Shown one piece after another: positions 53,442 to 62,539 of a stretch of 64,000 nt of DNA. Under the pieces are notes generated by a model, which was not told where the DNA came from, did not search any database, and saw only the letters and a list, made by a program, of their open reading frames with translations. The stretch comes from Aureimonas endophytica (GTDB lineage: Bacteria; Pseudomonadota; Alphaproteobacteria; Rhizobiales; Rhizobiaceae). The first letter of the stretch is position 1. The number at the start of each line of letters is the position of its first letter. Made by a program: the position numbers and the translations under genes. The stretch spans positions 1,054,001 to 1,118,000 of the forward strand of contig NZ_BMIQ01000001.1 in NCBI RefSeq assembly GCF_014642635.1. Reading direction: 5' to 3'.

Positions 53442-53518
53442 TGGTAGCGGGAGAGGGACTTGAACCCCCGACACGCGGATTATGATTCCGCTGCTCTAAC
53501 CAACTGAGCTACCCCGCC
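53442..53518 (-). tRNA. tRNA-Met (CAT anticodon, elongator)
   Basis: A 77-nt cloverleaf on the minus strand. Acceptor GGCGGGG with TCCCGCT (two G-T pairs), D-arm GCTCAGTTGGTTAGAGC, anticodon stem GCGGA with loop ATCATAA (CAT) and TCCGC, T-arm GGGGG-TTCAAGT-CCCTC, and an encoded ACCA end. The form matches the rhizobial elongator tRNA-Met. A CAT anticodon could also be tRNA-Ile with lysidine, but the body resembles elongator Met. Confidence 0.93.
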
Positions 53519-53686
53519 AACCTTCGTCGCCGAAGCGTCGGATGGCGCGATATAGGTTCCCGCCGCCGCGCCTGTCAAGCGGCCTGTGCGGGGATCGTCG
53601 CGCCGTGCCGCGCCCTCATCCTTTCGCGCCTTGAGCGCCGAAACCAATTTCTCTATCCCCTCGCGGCAAGAGCGAAGGAGATGGGC

Positions 53687-54637
53687 ATGGCGGTGCGGAT
53701 CGCGGTGATCGGATGCGGCCAGTGGGGCCAGAACCATGTGCGCACGCTCGCGGAGATCGGCGCCCTCGCCGCCGTCGCCGATCGCGACGCGACGAAGGCC
53801 GCGAGCTTCGCCGAGCGCTTCGGCGTGCCGGCGCTGACGCCGGACGCGGCGATCGCCGACCCGACGATCGACGCGCTCGTCCTCGCCCTGCCGGCGGTGC
53901 TCCACGGGCCCGTGGCGCGCCAGGCCTTCGCCGCCGGCAAGGACGTGCTGATCGAGAAGCCGATCGCTCTCGATCCCGCCGACGCCAGGGCGAGCGCCGA
54001 GGCCGCGCGGGCGGCCGGGCGCCTTCTGATGGTCGGCCATGTCCTGCGCTATCATCCGGTCTTCCAGCGCTTCGCCGCGCTGGTCGCGGAAGGGCGGATC
54101 GGCCGGCTCCGCCATATCGTCGCGATGCGCCAGGGGCTCGGCCGCTTTCTCGGCATGGATGCCGTGTGGGATCTCGCGCCGCACGATCTGTCGCTCGTCC
54201 TCAAGATCGCCGGCGCCATGCCGGAACGCATCGAGGCGACGCGCCGCACCGTCCTTTCCGACGACACGGACATCGCCGACATCACCCTCGCCTTTCCGGG
54301 CAGGGTCGGCGCGGAGATCCACGTGTCGCGGGCCTCGCCCTATCGCGACCGCCGCTTCTCGGCCATCGGCGACGAGGGCATGCTCGTCTTCGACGATCTC
54401 GCGCCGGAAGGCCAGAAGCTCGCCTGTTATCGCCACGAGGTGCGGCGGCAGGCGGAAGGCGGCTTCGCCTTCCGTATGGCCGATCCCGACTATATCGAGA
54501 CCGAGCCCGGGCTGCCGCTCGACCGCGAGCTGCGGCACTTCATCCGCTGCATCGAGACGCGGAGCGAGCCGGAAACCGGCGCGGCCGAAGCGGTGGAGAC
54601 GGTGCGCATCCTCGCCCTCGCCTCGCCGCCGCGCTGA
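53687..54637 (+). CDS. Gfo/Idh/MocA-family oxidoreductase
   Basis: A 316-residue NAD(P)-binding oxidoreductase. The Rossmann motif is RIAVIGCGQWGQNHVRTLAE, followed by the EKP motif VLIEKPIALDPADARASAEA and a C-terminal alpha/beta domain with GMDAVWDLAPHDLSLVLKIA. The ATG at 53687 follows AAGGAGATGGGC; an ATG two codons earlier lies inside that ribosome binding site. It likely acts on a sugar or inositol-like substrate; the context gives no further hint. Confidence 0.88.
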   Translation: MAVRIAVIGCGQWGQNHVRTLAEIGALAAVADRDATKAASFAERFGVPALTPDAAIADPTIDALVLALPAVLHGPVARQAFAAGKDVLIEKPIALDPADARASAEAARAAGRLLMVGHVLRYHPVFQRFAALVAEGRIGRLRHIVAMRQGLGRFLGMDAVWDLAPHDLSLVLKIAGAMPERIEATRRTVLSDDTDIADITLAFPGRVGAEIHVSRASPYRDRRFSAIGDEGMLVFDDLAPEGQKLACYRHEVRRQAEGGFAFRMADPDYIETEPGLPLDRELRHFIRCIETRSEPETGAAEAVETVRILALASPPR

Positions 54638-55822
54638 TCAGAGCGCGGCGAGGAGCGATGCGTCCCGGGCGGGCTCCAGCGCCGGCGGAAAGGACCGCGC
54701 GATCGTGCCGCCGCCGAGAACCGTCGCGCCGACGCCCTCGCCATCATAGAGAACCGCTGCCTGGCCGGGCGAGACGCCCTCTTCGGTCGCGGCGAGTTCC
54801 AGCGTCACGATACCATCCGCGTCGCGCAGGACACGGGCCGGGGCCGGCGGCCGGGTGGAGCGCACCCGGGCGAAGACGTCGCGCGCCGAGGCTCCTTCGA
54901 GAAAGGCCAGGTCGCCGAGCCAGTTCACGTCGCGCAATTGCAGCCGCCGCGTCGCCAGCGCGCTGCGCGGCCCGACCGTGACGCGCGCCGCGCCCGCATC
55001 GATCGCCACGACATAGAGCGGCTCCGGCGAGGCAAGGCGCAGGCCGCGCCGCTGGCCGATGGTGAAGTGCACGATGCCCTCGTGCCGGCCGAGCACCCGT
55101 CCGTCGAGATGCACGATGTCGCCGGGGAGCCCGGCATCGGGGCGCAGCTTCTGGATCACGTCGCTATAGCGGCCGCGCGAGACGAAGCAGATGTCCTGGC
55201 TGTCCGGCTTGTCGGCGACGGAAAGGCCGTGCCGCTCGGCGAGGCGCCGCGTTTCGGGCTTCGTCAGCCGGCCGAGCGGAAAGCGCAGGAAGTCGATCTG
55301 CGCCTGGGTCGTGGCGAAAAGGAAGTAGCTCTGGTCGCGGTCGAGATCCTGCGGGCGGAACAGCGCGCGCCGGCCGGTCCCGGCATCGACCAGCCGGCTA
55401 TCGATATAATGGCCCGTGGCGAGCGCGTCCGCGCCAAGCTCGCGGGCGAGCGCCAGGAGATCGCGGAACTTCACCGTCTGATTGCAGGCGATACAGGGCA
55501 CGGGCGTCTCGCCCGCGACATAGCTCGCCGCGAAGGGATCGATGACCGAGCGCCGGAACGCCTCCTCGTAGTCGAGAACGTAATGCGGAATGCCGAGCGT
55601 CTCGGCGACGCGGCGGGCGTCGCGAATGTCCTGGCCGGCGCAGCAGGCCCCGGCCCGACGCGGAACCGCACCGGAATCATAGAGTTGCAGCGTCATGCCG
55701 ACGACATCGTAGCCCTCCGCCTTGAGAAGGGCGGCGGTCACGGACGAGTCGACGCCGCCGGACATCGCGACAACGACGCGGCAATGGGCCGGCGCCTTGG
55801 GCAGATCGAGAGAGTTCAGCAT
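54638..55822 (-). CDS. mnmA: tRNA-specific 2-thiouridylase MnmA
   Basis: A 394-residue enzyme that thiolates U34 of tRNAs for Lys, Glu and Gln. It has the PP-loop [20 protein letters not shown] at about residues 21-40, the catalytic cysteines in [11 protein letters not shown] and [10 protein letters not shown], and [10 protein letters not shown] and GDIVHLDG. The C-terminal barrel is complete. I chose the ATG at 55822 (MLNSLDLPK), which fits relatives; an ATG at 55831 adds three residues. It is convergent with the oxidoreductase, with no gap. Confidence 0.96.
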   Translation of the reverse strand: MLNSLDLPKAPAHCRVVVAMSGGVDSSVTAALLKAEGYDVVGMTLQLYDSGAVPRRAGACCAGQDIRDARRVAETLGIPHYVLDYEEAFRRSVIDPFAASYVAGETPVPCIACNQTVKFRDLLALARELGADALATGHYIDSRLVDAGTGRRALFRPQDLDRDQSYFLFATTQAQIDFLRFPLGRLTKPETRRLAERHGLSVADKPDSQDICFVSRGRYSDVIQKLRPDAGLPGDIVHLDGRVLGRHEGIVHFTIGQRRGLRLASPEPLYVVAIDAGAARVTVGPRSALATRRLQLRDVNWLGDLAFLEGASARDVFARVRSTRPPAPARVLRDADGIVTLELAATEEGVSPGQAAVLYDGEGVGATVLGGGTIARSFPPALEPARDASLLAAL

Positions 55823-55946
55823 TCCTTGCATCCGACAGCGCGGCTCGGGGACCGATCGGGAGCCTCCATGTAGCGAGGCCCGGCGGAAAAGCCAAATCAC
55901 GTCCGCGGCTTGCAGACGGGGCGCCGCGCCGGGAAGCAGGCGACCG

Positions 55947-55984
55947 GAATCTTTAAGAAAAACCCATCGCGCCGACTGGGAGTC
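55947..55984. promoter_or_regulatory. Two GANTC sites upstream of sciP
   Basis: GAATC (55947-55951) and GAGTC (55980-55984) lie about 95-130 bases upstream of the sciP start. GANTC is the target of the cell-cycle methyltransferase CcrM, and such sites often make cell-cycle promoters respond to methylation state. The role here is inference. Confidence 0.4.
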
Positions 55985-56077
55985 TTATCGAATTATTACA
56001 GGGGGTTTAGCCGAATTTTAAAAGCGCCCCTCTAGGCTCGTGGCAAGATTGGTACTGTGAGTTTTGTCGAGAGTACA

Positions 56078-56368
56078 ATGACCGATCAGATCAGACCCCG
56101 CGTGAAATACGTCATCGGGCCGGATGGAAGCCCGCTGACGATCGCGGATCTGCCCCCGCCCAACACCCGCCGCTGGGTCATCCGGCGCAAGGCGGAAGTG
56201 GTGGCGGCCGTGCGCGGGGGGCTTCTCAGCCTCGACGAGGCCTGTTCGCGCTACACGCTCACCGTGGAGGAGTTCCTGTCCTGGCAGTCGTCGATCGACA
56301 GCCATGGACTGGCCGGCCTCCGCACGACGCAGATCCAGGAATATCGCAAGAAGATCGATCTCCACTGA
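56078..56368 (+). CDS. sciP: SciP-like DUF1153 regulator (CtrA inhibitor)
   Basis: A 96-residue DNA-binding protein: MTDQIRPRVKYVIGPDGSPL TIADLPPPNTRRWVIRRKAE, then GLLSLDEACSRYTLTVEEFL and AGLRTTQIQEYR. This is the DUF1153 trihelical protein known as SciP in Caulobacter, which binds CtrA at DNA and blocks transcription of CtrA-dependent genes. I chose the ATG at 56078; a GTG at 56057 would add seven residues. It is close to ctrA, as in other Rhizobiales, and is followed by a strong terminator. Confidence 0.93.
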   Translation: MTDQIRPRVKYVIGPDGSPLTIADLPPPNTRRWVIRRKAEVVAAVRGGLLSLDEACSRYTLTVEEFLSWQSSIDSHGLAGLRTTQIQEYRKKIDLH

Positions 56369-56394
56369 TCGATCCCCTTCGAGAAACGAGAATG

Positions 56395-56419
56395 GGCCGG
56401 CATCGCGCCGGCCTTTTTT
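56395..56419 (+). terminator. Rho-independent terminator after sciP
   Basis: GGCCGGC (56395-56401), loop ATCGC, GCCGGCC (56407-56413), and six T residues (56414-56419), 27 bases past the sciP stop. Confidence 0.92.
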
Positions 56420-56875
56420 GTTTGTGGCGCCCGCAAGCCGGACCCGCCGCTCCGCCTTGCTAGACGACGAGGCTTGCGCGAATCCGTCGTTTGGCGAAGC
56501 GACAGCCGCACCGGCACCTCGCAGAAACCATGCGGCGTTTCGATCGGCGGCTATGGAAATCGGAGGGACGGGGCGATCGCCGCATGGCGATCGGACGCGG
56601 CGGGCCGGGCGGTCTCCGCCGACGCCGCCAAACGGCGCGATGGGCTCCCGGCCTTTCCGGCGGCTTCCTTTACGAAGGGACGCGGCACACGATCGGCATG
56701 ATTGAGAAGTGGAGCGCGGCCCATCATCGATCGCGGATCGTCGGCGCCGCAGCGCGCGGAGCGCCAAATCCTTCGACGGCCCCTCCCCGTTCGGGACCGC
56801 GGCGCCCGGATCGGAACCGGGCTTCGTCTTCCGGCGGCTCCGCCGCCGGGTGCTGCATGGCTCGATGGCGCCGCC
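56420..56875. other. Intergenic stretch without a supported gene
   Basis: Frames on both strands are Arg/Ser/Pro-rich shadows without codon bias. The sequence lies between the convergent sciP and fliJ-like genes, so no promoter is expected. Nothing else was recognised. Confidence 0.45.
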
Positions 56876-57232
56876 TCAGGCCGAGGCGCGGCGCTCCTCC
56901 ACCATCTCGTCGCGCTGGCCGAGCTTCTCGGCATTGGCGAGTTCGTTCTCCGCTTCCTCCTGGGAGAGCTTGGCGGCATTCAGCTGGACCCGGAGATCCT
57001 TGACGGAATTGGTCAGATTGTCGCGCCGTCCCCGCGCCGCCTTCGCGAAGGTGGGATAGGCGAAATGCGTCACGTCGGTGATCCCGGCGCGCTTCTCCTC
57101 GTTCTGGATCTGCTGGTCCAGCTCGCCCGCCATGCGCGCGAATTCGGCCATCATCAGTTCGAGCTGCTCCACCTGTCGCCGCTTTTCGCTGACCTTGAAT
57201 CGCGCCAGTCGTACGAGATTGTCCCTCTTCAT
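56876..57232 (-). CDS. fliJ: FliJ-like flagellar export protein
   Basis: A 118-residue all-helical coiled-coil protein: MKRDNLVRLARFKVSEKRRQ, then VEQLELMMAEFARMAGELDQ and NLTNSVKDLRVQLNAAKLSQ. FliJ acts in the flagellar type III export apparatus; rhizobial genomes carry a FliJ-annotated protein divergent from ctrA, as here. Sequence identity is moderate, because coiled coils share composition. The 360-base gap to ctrA carries candidate CtrA boxes, consistent with CtrA control of motility genes. Confidence 0.75.
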   Translation of the reverse strand: MKRDNLVRLARFKVSEKRRQVEQLELMMAEFARMAGELDQQIQNEEKRAGITDVTHFAYPTFAKAARGRRDNLTNSVKDLRVQLNAAKLSQEEAENELANAEKLGQRDEMVEERRASA

Positions 57233-57320
57233 GGTGCCCTTTCCCGTTCCATCCTCGGCCAATGCCGGCGTCATGCACGGCAGCGCATGGAGGGTTTCGG
57301 GCAAGGCCCGCGCAGTAGCT

Positions 57321-57379
57321 TTAACCGTCCGTTTACGCGCGACATTAATCATAGGAGCGAGGGCTTAAGGCCGGGTAAA
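57321..57379. promoter_or_regulatory. Candidate CtrA boxes in the ctrA-fliJ intergenic region
   Basis: TTAACCGTCCGTTTAC (57321-57336) fits the CtrA consensus TTAA-N7-TTAAC with one change. A weaker copy, TTAA-N7-TAAA, lies at 57365-57379. They sit between fliJ and ctrA, where autoregulation is expected. No GANTC site was seen in this gap. Confidence 0.5.
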
Positions 57380-57593
57380 TCCAAGCCAATCCGACGATTG
57401 CGCCATTCGGGCGCAGGCGGCGGGGCAAGGATGGACGCGGCCCTTGGTCCGGCGAACATCGTCCCCGACGATTTCGACGGACCGGCTGGAGAATTGTTAA
57501 CCATTGCATGTCAGATTTCACGAACGGACACGATGACGATGGGAAAAGCGCCGCATTCGCTCGGTGCGCGCATCCCACGGAGAGGAACACCTG

Positions 57594-58289
57594 ATGCGCG
57601 TTCTTTTGATCGAGGATGACAGCGCGGTCGCGCAAAGCATCGAGTTGATGTTGAAGTCCGAAAGCTTCAACGTCTACACGACCGATCTGGGCGAGGAAGG
57701 CGTCGACCTCGGCAAGCTCTACGACTACGACATCATTCTTCTGGATCTCAACCTGCCGGACATGTCCGGCTACGAGGTGCTGCGGACGCTGCGCCTGTCG
57801 AAGGTCAAGACGCCGATCCTCATCCTCTCCGGCATGGCCGGCATCGAGGACAAGGTGCGCGGTCTCGGCTTCGGCGCCGACGACTACATGACGAAGCCCT
57901 TCCACAAGGACGAGCTCGTCGCCCGCATCCACGCCATCGTCCGCCGCTCGAAGGGCCATGCGCAGTCGGTGATCGTCACCGGCGAGCTGACGGTCAATCT
58001 CGATGCGAAGACGGTGGAGGTGAACGGCCAGCGCGTGCATCTGACCGGCAAGGAATATGCCATGCTGGAGCTCCTGTCGCTGCGCAAGGGCACGACGCTG
58101 ACCAAGGAGATGTTCCTCAACCATCTCTATGGCGGCATGGACGAGCCGGAACTGAAGATCATCGACGTCTTCATCTGCAAGCTGCGCAAGAAGCTCGCCA
58201 ATGCCACGGACGGCAAGAACTATATCGAGACGGTCTGGGGTCGCGGCTATGTGCTGCGCGAGCCGGACGCCGACACCCGCGCCGCCTGA
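57594..58289 (+). CDS. ctrA: Cell-cycle master regulator CtrA
   Basis: A 231-residue OmpR-type response regulator, start [20 protein letters not shown]. Phospho-acceptor D51 lies in [20 protein letters not shown], with S in LILSGM and K in [20 protein letters not shown]. The winged-helix domain contains [20 protein letters not shown] and [15 protein letters not shown], with the end [15 protein letters not shown]. This is the near-invariant alphaproteobacterial CtrA. It governs division, motility and, in Rhodobacter, GTA gene expression. The ATG at 57594 follows AGAGGAACACCTG. A strong terminator follows. Confidence 0.98.
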   Translation: MRVLLIEDDSAVAQSIELMLKSESFNVYTTDLGEEGVDLGKLYDYDIILLDLNLPDMSGYEVLRTLRLSKVKTPILILSGMAGIEDKVRGLGFGADDYMTKPFHKDELVARIHAIVRRSKGHAQSVIVTGELTVNLDAKTVEVNGQRVHLTGKEYAMLELLSLRKGTTLTKEMFLNHLYGGMDEPELKIIDVFICKLRKKLANATDGKNYIETVWGRGYVLREPDADTRAA

Positions 58290-58312
58290 TCCTTCCAGAT
58301 TCGATGACAGGA

Positions 58313-58348
58313 CGAAGCCCGCCGGCGACCCCGGCGGGCTTCGTCTTT
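58313..58348 (+). terminator. Intrinsic terminator after ctrA
   Basis: A perfect 13-bp stem, CGAAGCCCGCCGG (58313-58325) with CCGGCGGGCTTCG (58331-58343), loop CGACC, then TCTTT. It lies 24 bases past the ctrA stop. Confidence 0.92.
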
Positions 58349-58500
58349 ATGGGATACGATACCGTGATGCGCTGCCGATCCGCAGGCGGGAGCGCAGCCC
58401 CTCGTTCCGTTTGCTCTTCGATCTTCGAGGTTCCGTCGTCAGCCTAGCCGAGTTCCTCAGAGCGGCGGACGGACAGCGATAGCGCGACGGCGCGCCGCGA

Positions 58501-58878
58501 TCAGGCGGCGGCGGGCAGGCTCAGATAGGGCTGGAGCCGCATCGACAGCGAGGCGCGGTCGAAGGGTTTCAGCACGAAGGCGCTTGCCCCGGCCCGCTTC
58601 AGCCGCGTCATCTGGCCGAGATTGCTTTCCACCAGCAAGCCGACGACCGGCGCATCGCCATGGGCCGGCAGGGCGCGGAACTTGCGCACGAAATCCTCGC
58701 CCGGCATGTCGGACAGATTGGCGGCGACGAGAACGAGGGCAGGCCCCGCCTCGCCGGCAACCACGAGCCCTTCCGCCCCGGTCGCCGCCTCGACCATCGT
58801 GAAGCCGAAGCTCGACAGGATCCGGCTCGCCACCTTCCGCACGACGCTGGAATCGTCGATCACGAGGCATATGCGCAT
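58501..58878 (-). CDS. Receiver-domain protein lacking the phospho-acceptor Asp
   Basis: A 125-residue CheY-like protein: MRICLVIDDSSVVRKVASRI, with acidic pocket D8-D9 and the conserved lysine in FVLKPFDRAS. At the usual phospho-acceptor place the sequence reads LVLVAANLSDMPG, so the aspartate is replaced by alanine (about A52). The chemistry of a receiver is therefore probably lost, giving a phosphorylation-independent or decoy partner. It lies directly downstream of chpT on the same strand. I chose the ATG at 58878; an upstream start at 58929 adds 17 atypical residues. Confidence 0.82.
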   Translation of the reverse strand: MRICLVIDDSSVVRKVASRILSSFGFTMVEAATGAEGLVVAGEAGPALVLVAANLSDMPGEDFVRKFRALPAHGDAPVVGLLVESNLGQMTRLKRAGASAFVLKPFDRASLSMRLQPYLSLPAAA

Positions 58879-59023
58879 TTCGCCGCTCCACCGCTCGGCG
58901 CCGGCGCCTTCCGCCGACCCGTCCATCATCGGCGAAGCCTAGCCGAGCGCGATTGCGCCTTCGTTCAGCGAAATGGGAAATATCGAGTGAAGGCCGCCCC
59001 GCCAGTGGGGACGGCCGCGCGGC

Positions 59024-59659
59024 TCAAGCCGCAGAGCTGACCTTGAACACCGCCGTCTCGCCTTCGGAGGTCAGTTCCACCTTCAGCTTCGCCTCCTGCG
59101 CGAGGAGCAGCGTGTAATAGGGCTGCACGGCATGGGCGTCGATCAGGTCGGCGAGCGGTTCGCCGGCCAGCAGCGTGCGGAACTTCAGCGGCACGCGCAG
59201 CGGCGCGCCGGTCGCGGTGATGGTGATGCGCGGCGAGGCGCCGAGCTCCTCGATCTCGATCTTCACCTCCCGCCCGCGCGGCACCGAGGCATTGGCGACG
59301 ACGAGGAGGTTGAGGATCAGCTTGGCGACGTTCTTCGGCACATAGGCGCGCTCGCCGGACCAGACGAGATTGGCCCGCTCGAAATTCATGAAGCCTTCGG
59401 CGACGGAACGCGCGTCGCCGAGATCGATCTCGGCCGTCGGCGAGCCGGAAGCGCCATAGGCGATGCGGGCGAATTGCAGCTTGGCGACCGCGCTCTTTGT
59501 CGAATTGCGCACCAGCGCCATCGACTCGGGGTCGTTCGGCATCTCGTCGAGAAGCTCCAGCCCGCTCTGCACCGCCCCGACCGGCGAGATGATGTCGTGG
59601 CACAGCCGGCTCGCGAGAAGGGCCGCGAGATCCGGCGCGGAGACTGGAGGCAGTTCCAT
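59024..59659 (-). CDS. chpT: Histidine phosphotransferase ChpT
   Basis: A 211-residue protein: MELPPVSAPDLAALLASRLC HDIISPVGAVQSGLELL, with the phospho-relay histidine H21 in LCHDIISP. The C-terminal part is a degenerate ATPase-like domain (VAKLILNLLVVANASVPRG). ChpT passes phosphate from the CckA kinase to CtrA and CpdR. Its nearness to ctrA is common in Rhizobiales. It is followed on the same strand by the degenerate receiver gene, leaving a gap of about 145 bases. Confidence 0.95.
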   Translation of the reverse strand: MELPPVSAPDLAALLASRLCHDIISPVGAVQSGLELLDEMPNDPESMALVRNSTKSAVAKLQFARIAYGASGSPTAEIDLGDARSVAEGFMNFERANLVWSGERAYVPKNVAKLILNLLVVANASVPRGREVKIEIEELGASPRITITATGAPLRVPLKFRTLLAGEPLADLIDAHAVQPYYTLLLAQEAKLKVELTSEGETAVFKVSSAA

Positions 59660-59907
59660 GAGTGCTTGATTCCTCTAGCTTCCCCGGAGCGGCGAACGGG
59701 CCCCTGCCCGCGATCGGCCGCCCGCCCTCGTCGCGAGAATGATTCGGGCGTCGAGCGCCGTCAATCGCGCCCTGCCGCCGGGAATGCCGGCTCCGTTAGG
59801 CTTTCGGCAACCATGCCATGATCAAATAGCGGGAATGTTGCGGTTCGGCCGCAGGATGCGGGGCTCGCCGCGTCCGCGTGCCGCCCCTGCCGAAAGGATC
59901 CGACAGC

Positions 59908-60477
59908 ATGCCCATCTCCCGTCGCAGCGTCATCGGCGGCGCGCTCGCCGCCCTCTCGCTTTCCGCCCTGCCCGCCGCCGCCCAGGAGCAGCAGAACGGC
60001 TATTCGATGGGCGAGATCGTCAACGAAGGCCACCGCTTCTTCGGCGCGACCTCCGGCGGTCTCGCCAGCGTCATCGAGAATGCCTTCCAGAAATACGGCC
60101 TGCCCAACGGCTATATCCTCGGCGAGGAAGGCGCCGGCGCCTTTCTCGGCGGGTTGCGCTTCGGCGAGGGCACGCTCTTCACCAAGAATGCCGGCGACCA
60201 CCGCATCTTCTGGCAGGGCCCCTCGCTCGGCCTCGATATCGGCGGCGACGGCGCCCGCACCATGATGCTGGTCTACAATCTGCCCTCGGTGGACGGCATC
60301 TATGGCCGCTTCGGCGGCGTCAGCGGCAGCGCCTATCTCGTCGGCGGCGTCGGCATGACGGTGCTGAAGCGCGACGACGTCATGATCGTGCCGGTGAAGA
60401 CCGGGCTCGGCGCCCGCCTCGGCATCAATATCGGCTATCTGAAGCTGACGCCGATGCCGACCTGGAACCCGTTCTGA
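59908..60477 (+). CDS. eipA: Envelope integrity protein EipA (DUF1134)
   Basis: A 189-residue exported DUF1134 protein. The signal (MPISRRSVIGGALAALSLSA) has a twin-arginine look; the mature part holds FGATSGGLASVIENAFQKYG, the GAGAFLGGLRFGEGTLFTKN motif and VYNLPSVDGIYGRFGGVSGS. The Brucella orthologue EipA is a small periplasmic beta-barrel needed for envelope integrity and is regulated by CtrA. The ATG at 59908 follows GAAAGGATCC. The location near ctrA and chpT fits the same regulon. Confidence 0.92.
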   Translation: MPISRRSVIGGALAALSLSALPAAAQEQQNGYSMGEIVNEGHRFFGATSGGLASVIENAFQKYGLPNGYILGEEGAGAFLGGLRFGEGTLFTKNAGDHRIFWQGPSLGLDIGGDGARTMMLVYNLPSVDGIYGRFGGVSGSAYLVGGVGMTVLKRDDVMIVPVKTGLGARLGINIGYLKLTPMPTWNPF

Positions 60478-60604
60478 TCGCACGGCTTCCGCTTCGATCG
60501 AGCCAAGGCGAGTCCGGCCGGCCAGGCGCGTTTCGCGCGGGGGGTGCCCCGTGCTATCGCCGCATTGCCGTGGTCGGAACGCTAGAGGCCATCGAAGGAC
60601 GTTG

Positions 60605-61612
60605 ATGATCGCGACCGCCCTCACCTTTCTGCTCGGCTTCCTTCTGGCGCTGCTTCTGGCGCTGCTCTTCGCGCCCGTGCTCTGGCGCAAGTCCCGCAGC
60701 TTCGCCCGCCGCGAATTCGAGGCGACGATGCCGGCCAGCGCCAACGAGATCCGCGCCGAATTCGACTTCGTGCGCGCCGAAGCCGCGTTGAAGGTGCGCC
60801 AGGCCGAGATCGGCATCGCCGAGATGCGCGACAGAATGGCGCGGGCGCTCGCCGAGCTCGGCTCGGCCCGCACCGAGATCGCCGATCGCTCGCGGACGCT
60901 GCGCGAGCTCCAGGCCGAGATGGCGGGCTATGTCGCCGAGCGCGACAAGCTGCGCCAGACCTTCTTCGCGCTGGAAGGCCAGGAGCGCGATCTCGCCGCC
61001 GGCCTCGACGAGGCGCGGCGCGACGGCGCGCTCCAGGCGGAAGAACTGGAGGCGCTGGCGCTGCGCTTTCGCGAGACCTCCGATCTCGCCGAAGAGCGCA
61101 AGGTGGAGCTGGTGGCGGCCGAAACGCGCATCGAGCGCCTGGAGGACTCGCTGCGCGCCCTGGAACGGGCCAGCCTGGAGAAAGACACGCTGATCCGCCT
61201 GCTTCGGCACGAGGCGGAAAAGGGCACCGCGCCGGGCAAGCCGCATGGCGGCCCACTGAAGGCCGGCGCGATCCCCGGCCTCGCCGGACGCACTCCCGTT
61301 TCCACCCCCAGCCCGCCGCCGCGCGCCGAGGATCCGCTGGGTGACGCGCTTGCCCGGCCCCGTCCCGAGATCGGGCTCGGCCCGGCCGCCGCCGGCATGG
61401 ACCCCGGCGAGCGCCTCGCCGAGATCGCGGCGCATGCCATCGTCGCGACCGCCCGGCGCGAAGGGCCCTCCTCGCCGCTGGCGCCGCTTCTGGCACCCGG
61501 CTCCGAGGCATCCTCCGTCCCCGATCTCGCGGCGCGGGCACGCCGGCTCGCCGCCGCGTCCGATCGCGAGGCGCCGGTTCAGGCCGAAGTCCCGGTCCGG
61601 CGCGCCGAATAG
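60605..61612 (+). CDS. Membrane-anchored coiled-coil protein
   Basis: A 335-residue protein with a single N-terminal membrane helix (IATALTFLLGFLLALLLALL FAPVLW), a long charged coiled coil (residues about 40-210; for example EFDFVRAEAALKVRQAEIGI) and a disordered Pro/Ala-rich tail. Similar anchored coiled coils occur across Rhizobiales without a defined role. The stop lies inside the 3' end of the convergent methyltransferase gene (34-base overlap). Confidence 0.75.
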   Translation: MIATALTFLLGFLLALLLALLFAPVLWRKSRSFARREFEATMPASANEIRAEFDFVRAEAALKVRQAEIGIAEMRDRMARALAELGSARTEIADRSRTLRELQAEMAGYVAERDKLRQTFFALEGQERDLAAGLDEARRDGALQAEELEALALRFRETSDLAEERKVELVAAETRIERLEDSLRALERASLEKDTLIRLLRHEAEKGTAPGKPHGGPLKAGAIPGLAGRTPVSTPSPPPRAEDPLGDALARPRPEIGLGPAAAGMDPGERLAEIAAHAIVATARREGPSSPLAPLLAPGSEASSVPDLAARARRLAAASDREAPVQAEVPVRRAE

Positions 61613-62409
61613 AGCCGCTGCAGGGCGATCGCCGCGCTCGTCGCGACATTCAGGCTGTCGAAGCCCGGCACCATGTCGATGCGCAGCCGGCGCATCGCCG
61701 CCATCAGCTCTAAGGGCAGCCCCTCGCCTTCGGTGCCGAGAAACAGCGCCGCCGGACCCGCGCGGTCGAGCGCCGCGAGATCCGGGTCGCCGGAGGGCGA
61801 CAGCGCGAAGGCGCTGAAGCCGGCTTGCGTGAGGGCGGCCAGCGCCGCCAGCGGTTCCGCCCGCAGAAAGGGCAGATGCAGCACGGCGCCGGCCGAGACG
61901 CGCAGCGCCTTGCGGTACAAAGGATCGCACGAGGTCTCGTCGAGGATCGCGAGCCCCGCGCCGAAGGCGGCGGCATTGCGGAAGATCGCGCCGATATTGT
62001 CGTGATTGGCGATGCCGACCGCGACGACGACGATCCCACCCGTTTCGGCCAGCCCGGCAAGGCGGGTGGCGAGATCCTCCGCGCCCGGTCTCGCCACCCG
62101 CGCCACGCCATGGGCCAGCACGCCGCGATGCATCGGAAAGCCGGCGACGGCGTCGATCACGTTGCGCCCGGCGACGAGCACCGGCACGTCCGGCGGCAGG
62201 GCGGCGAGAAGATCGGCGAGGCCGGCGACGCGGTTCTCCAGCACCAGGAGGCGTTCCGGCCGGAAGAAGCGCGAGCGGACGAGGCCGTCGACGACGACCG
62301 TGCCTTCCGCGATGAAACCGCCGTCGCGCACGAGATCGCGCTCGCGGATGTCGCGAAACACCGCGACCCGGGGATCGTTCGGATCGCTGATCCGCAGCAA
62401 CTCTGCCAA
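61579..62409 (-). CDS. SPOUT-family (TrmH/SpoU) RNA methyltransferase
   Basis: A 276-residue 2'-O-methyltransferase. An N-terminal RNA-binding part (FIAEGTVVVDGLVRSRFFRP) precedes the SPOUT fold with NHDNIGAIFRNAAAFGAG (motif 1), LFLGTEGEGLPLE (motif 2) and DSLNVATSAAIALQRL (motif 3), which form the knot and AdoMet site. rRNA (23S) is the usual substrate of such stand-alone members; the exact site is unknown. It converges with the coiled-coil gene. Confidence 0.92.
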   Translation of the reverse strand: MAELLRISDPNDPRVAVFRDIRERDLVRDGGFIAEGTVVVDGLVRSRFFRPERLLVLENRVAGLADLLAALPPDVPVLVAGRNVIDAVAGFPMHRGVLAHGVARVARPGAEDLATRLAGLAETGGIVVVAVGIANHDNIGAIFRNAAAFGAGLAILDETSCDPLYRKALRVSAGAVLHLPFLRAEPLAALAALTQAGFSAFALSPSGDPDLAALDRAGPAALFLGTEGEGLPLELMAAMRRLRIDMVPGFDSLNVATSAAIALQRLYSARRTGTSA

Positions 62410-62539
62410 AACCGCCGCCTCGCCCTAGATCCTCATGCGGGATCGCTTCACGTCATGCTTCGCGGTTTCATGCTTCTTGTGCGGAGCCACCCGCAAGGTT
62501 TCTTTACATCTGCGGCAAATCCGCGATGAGAGTCGGGCC

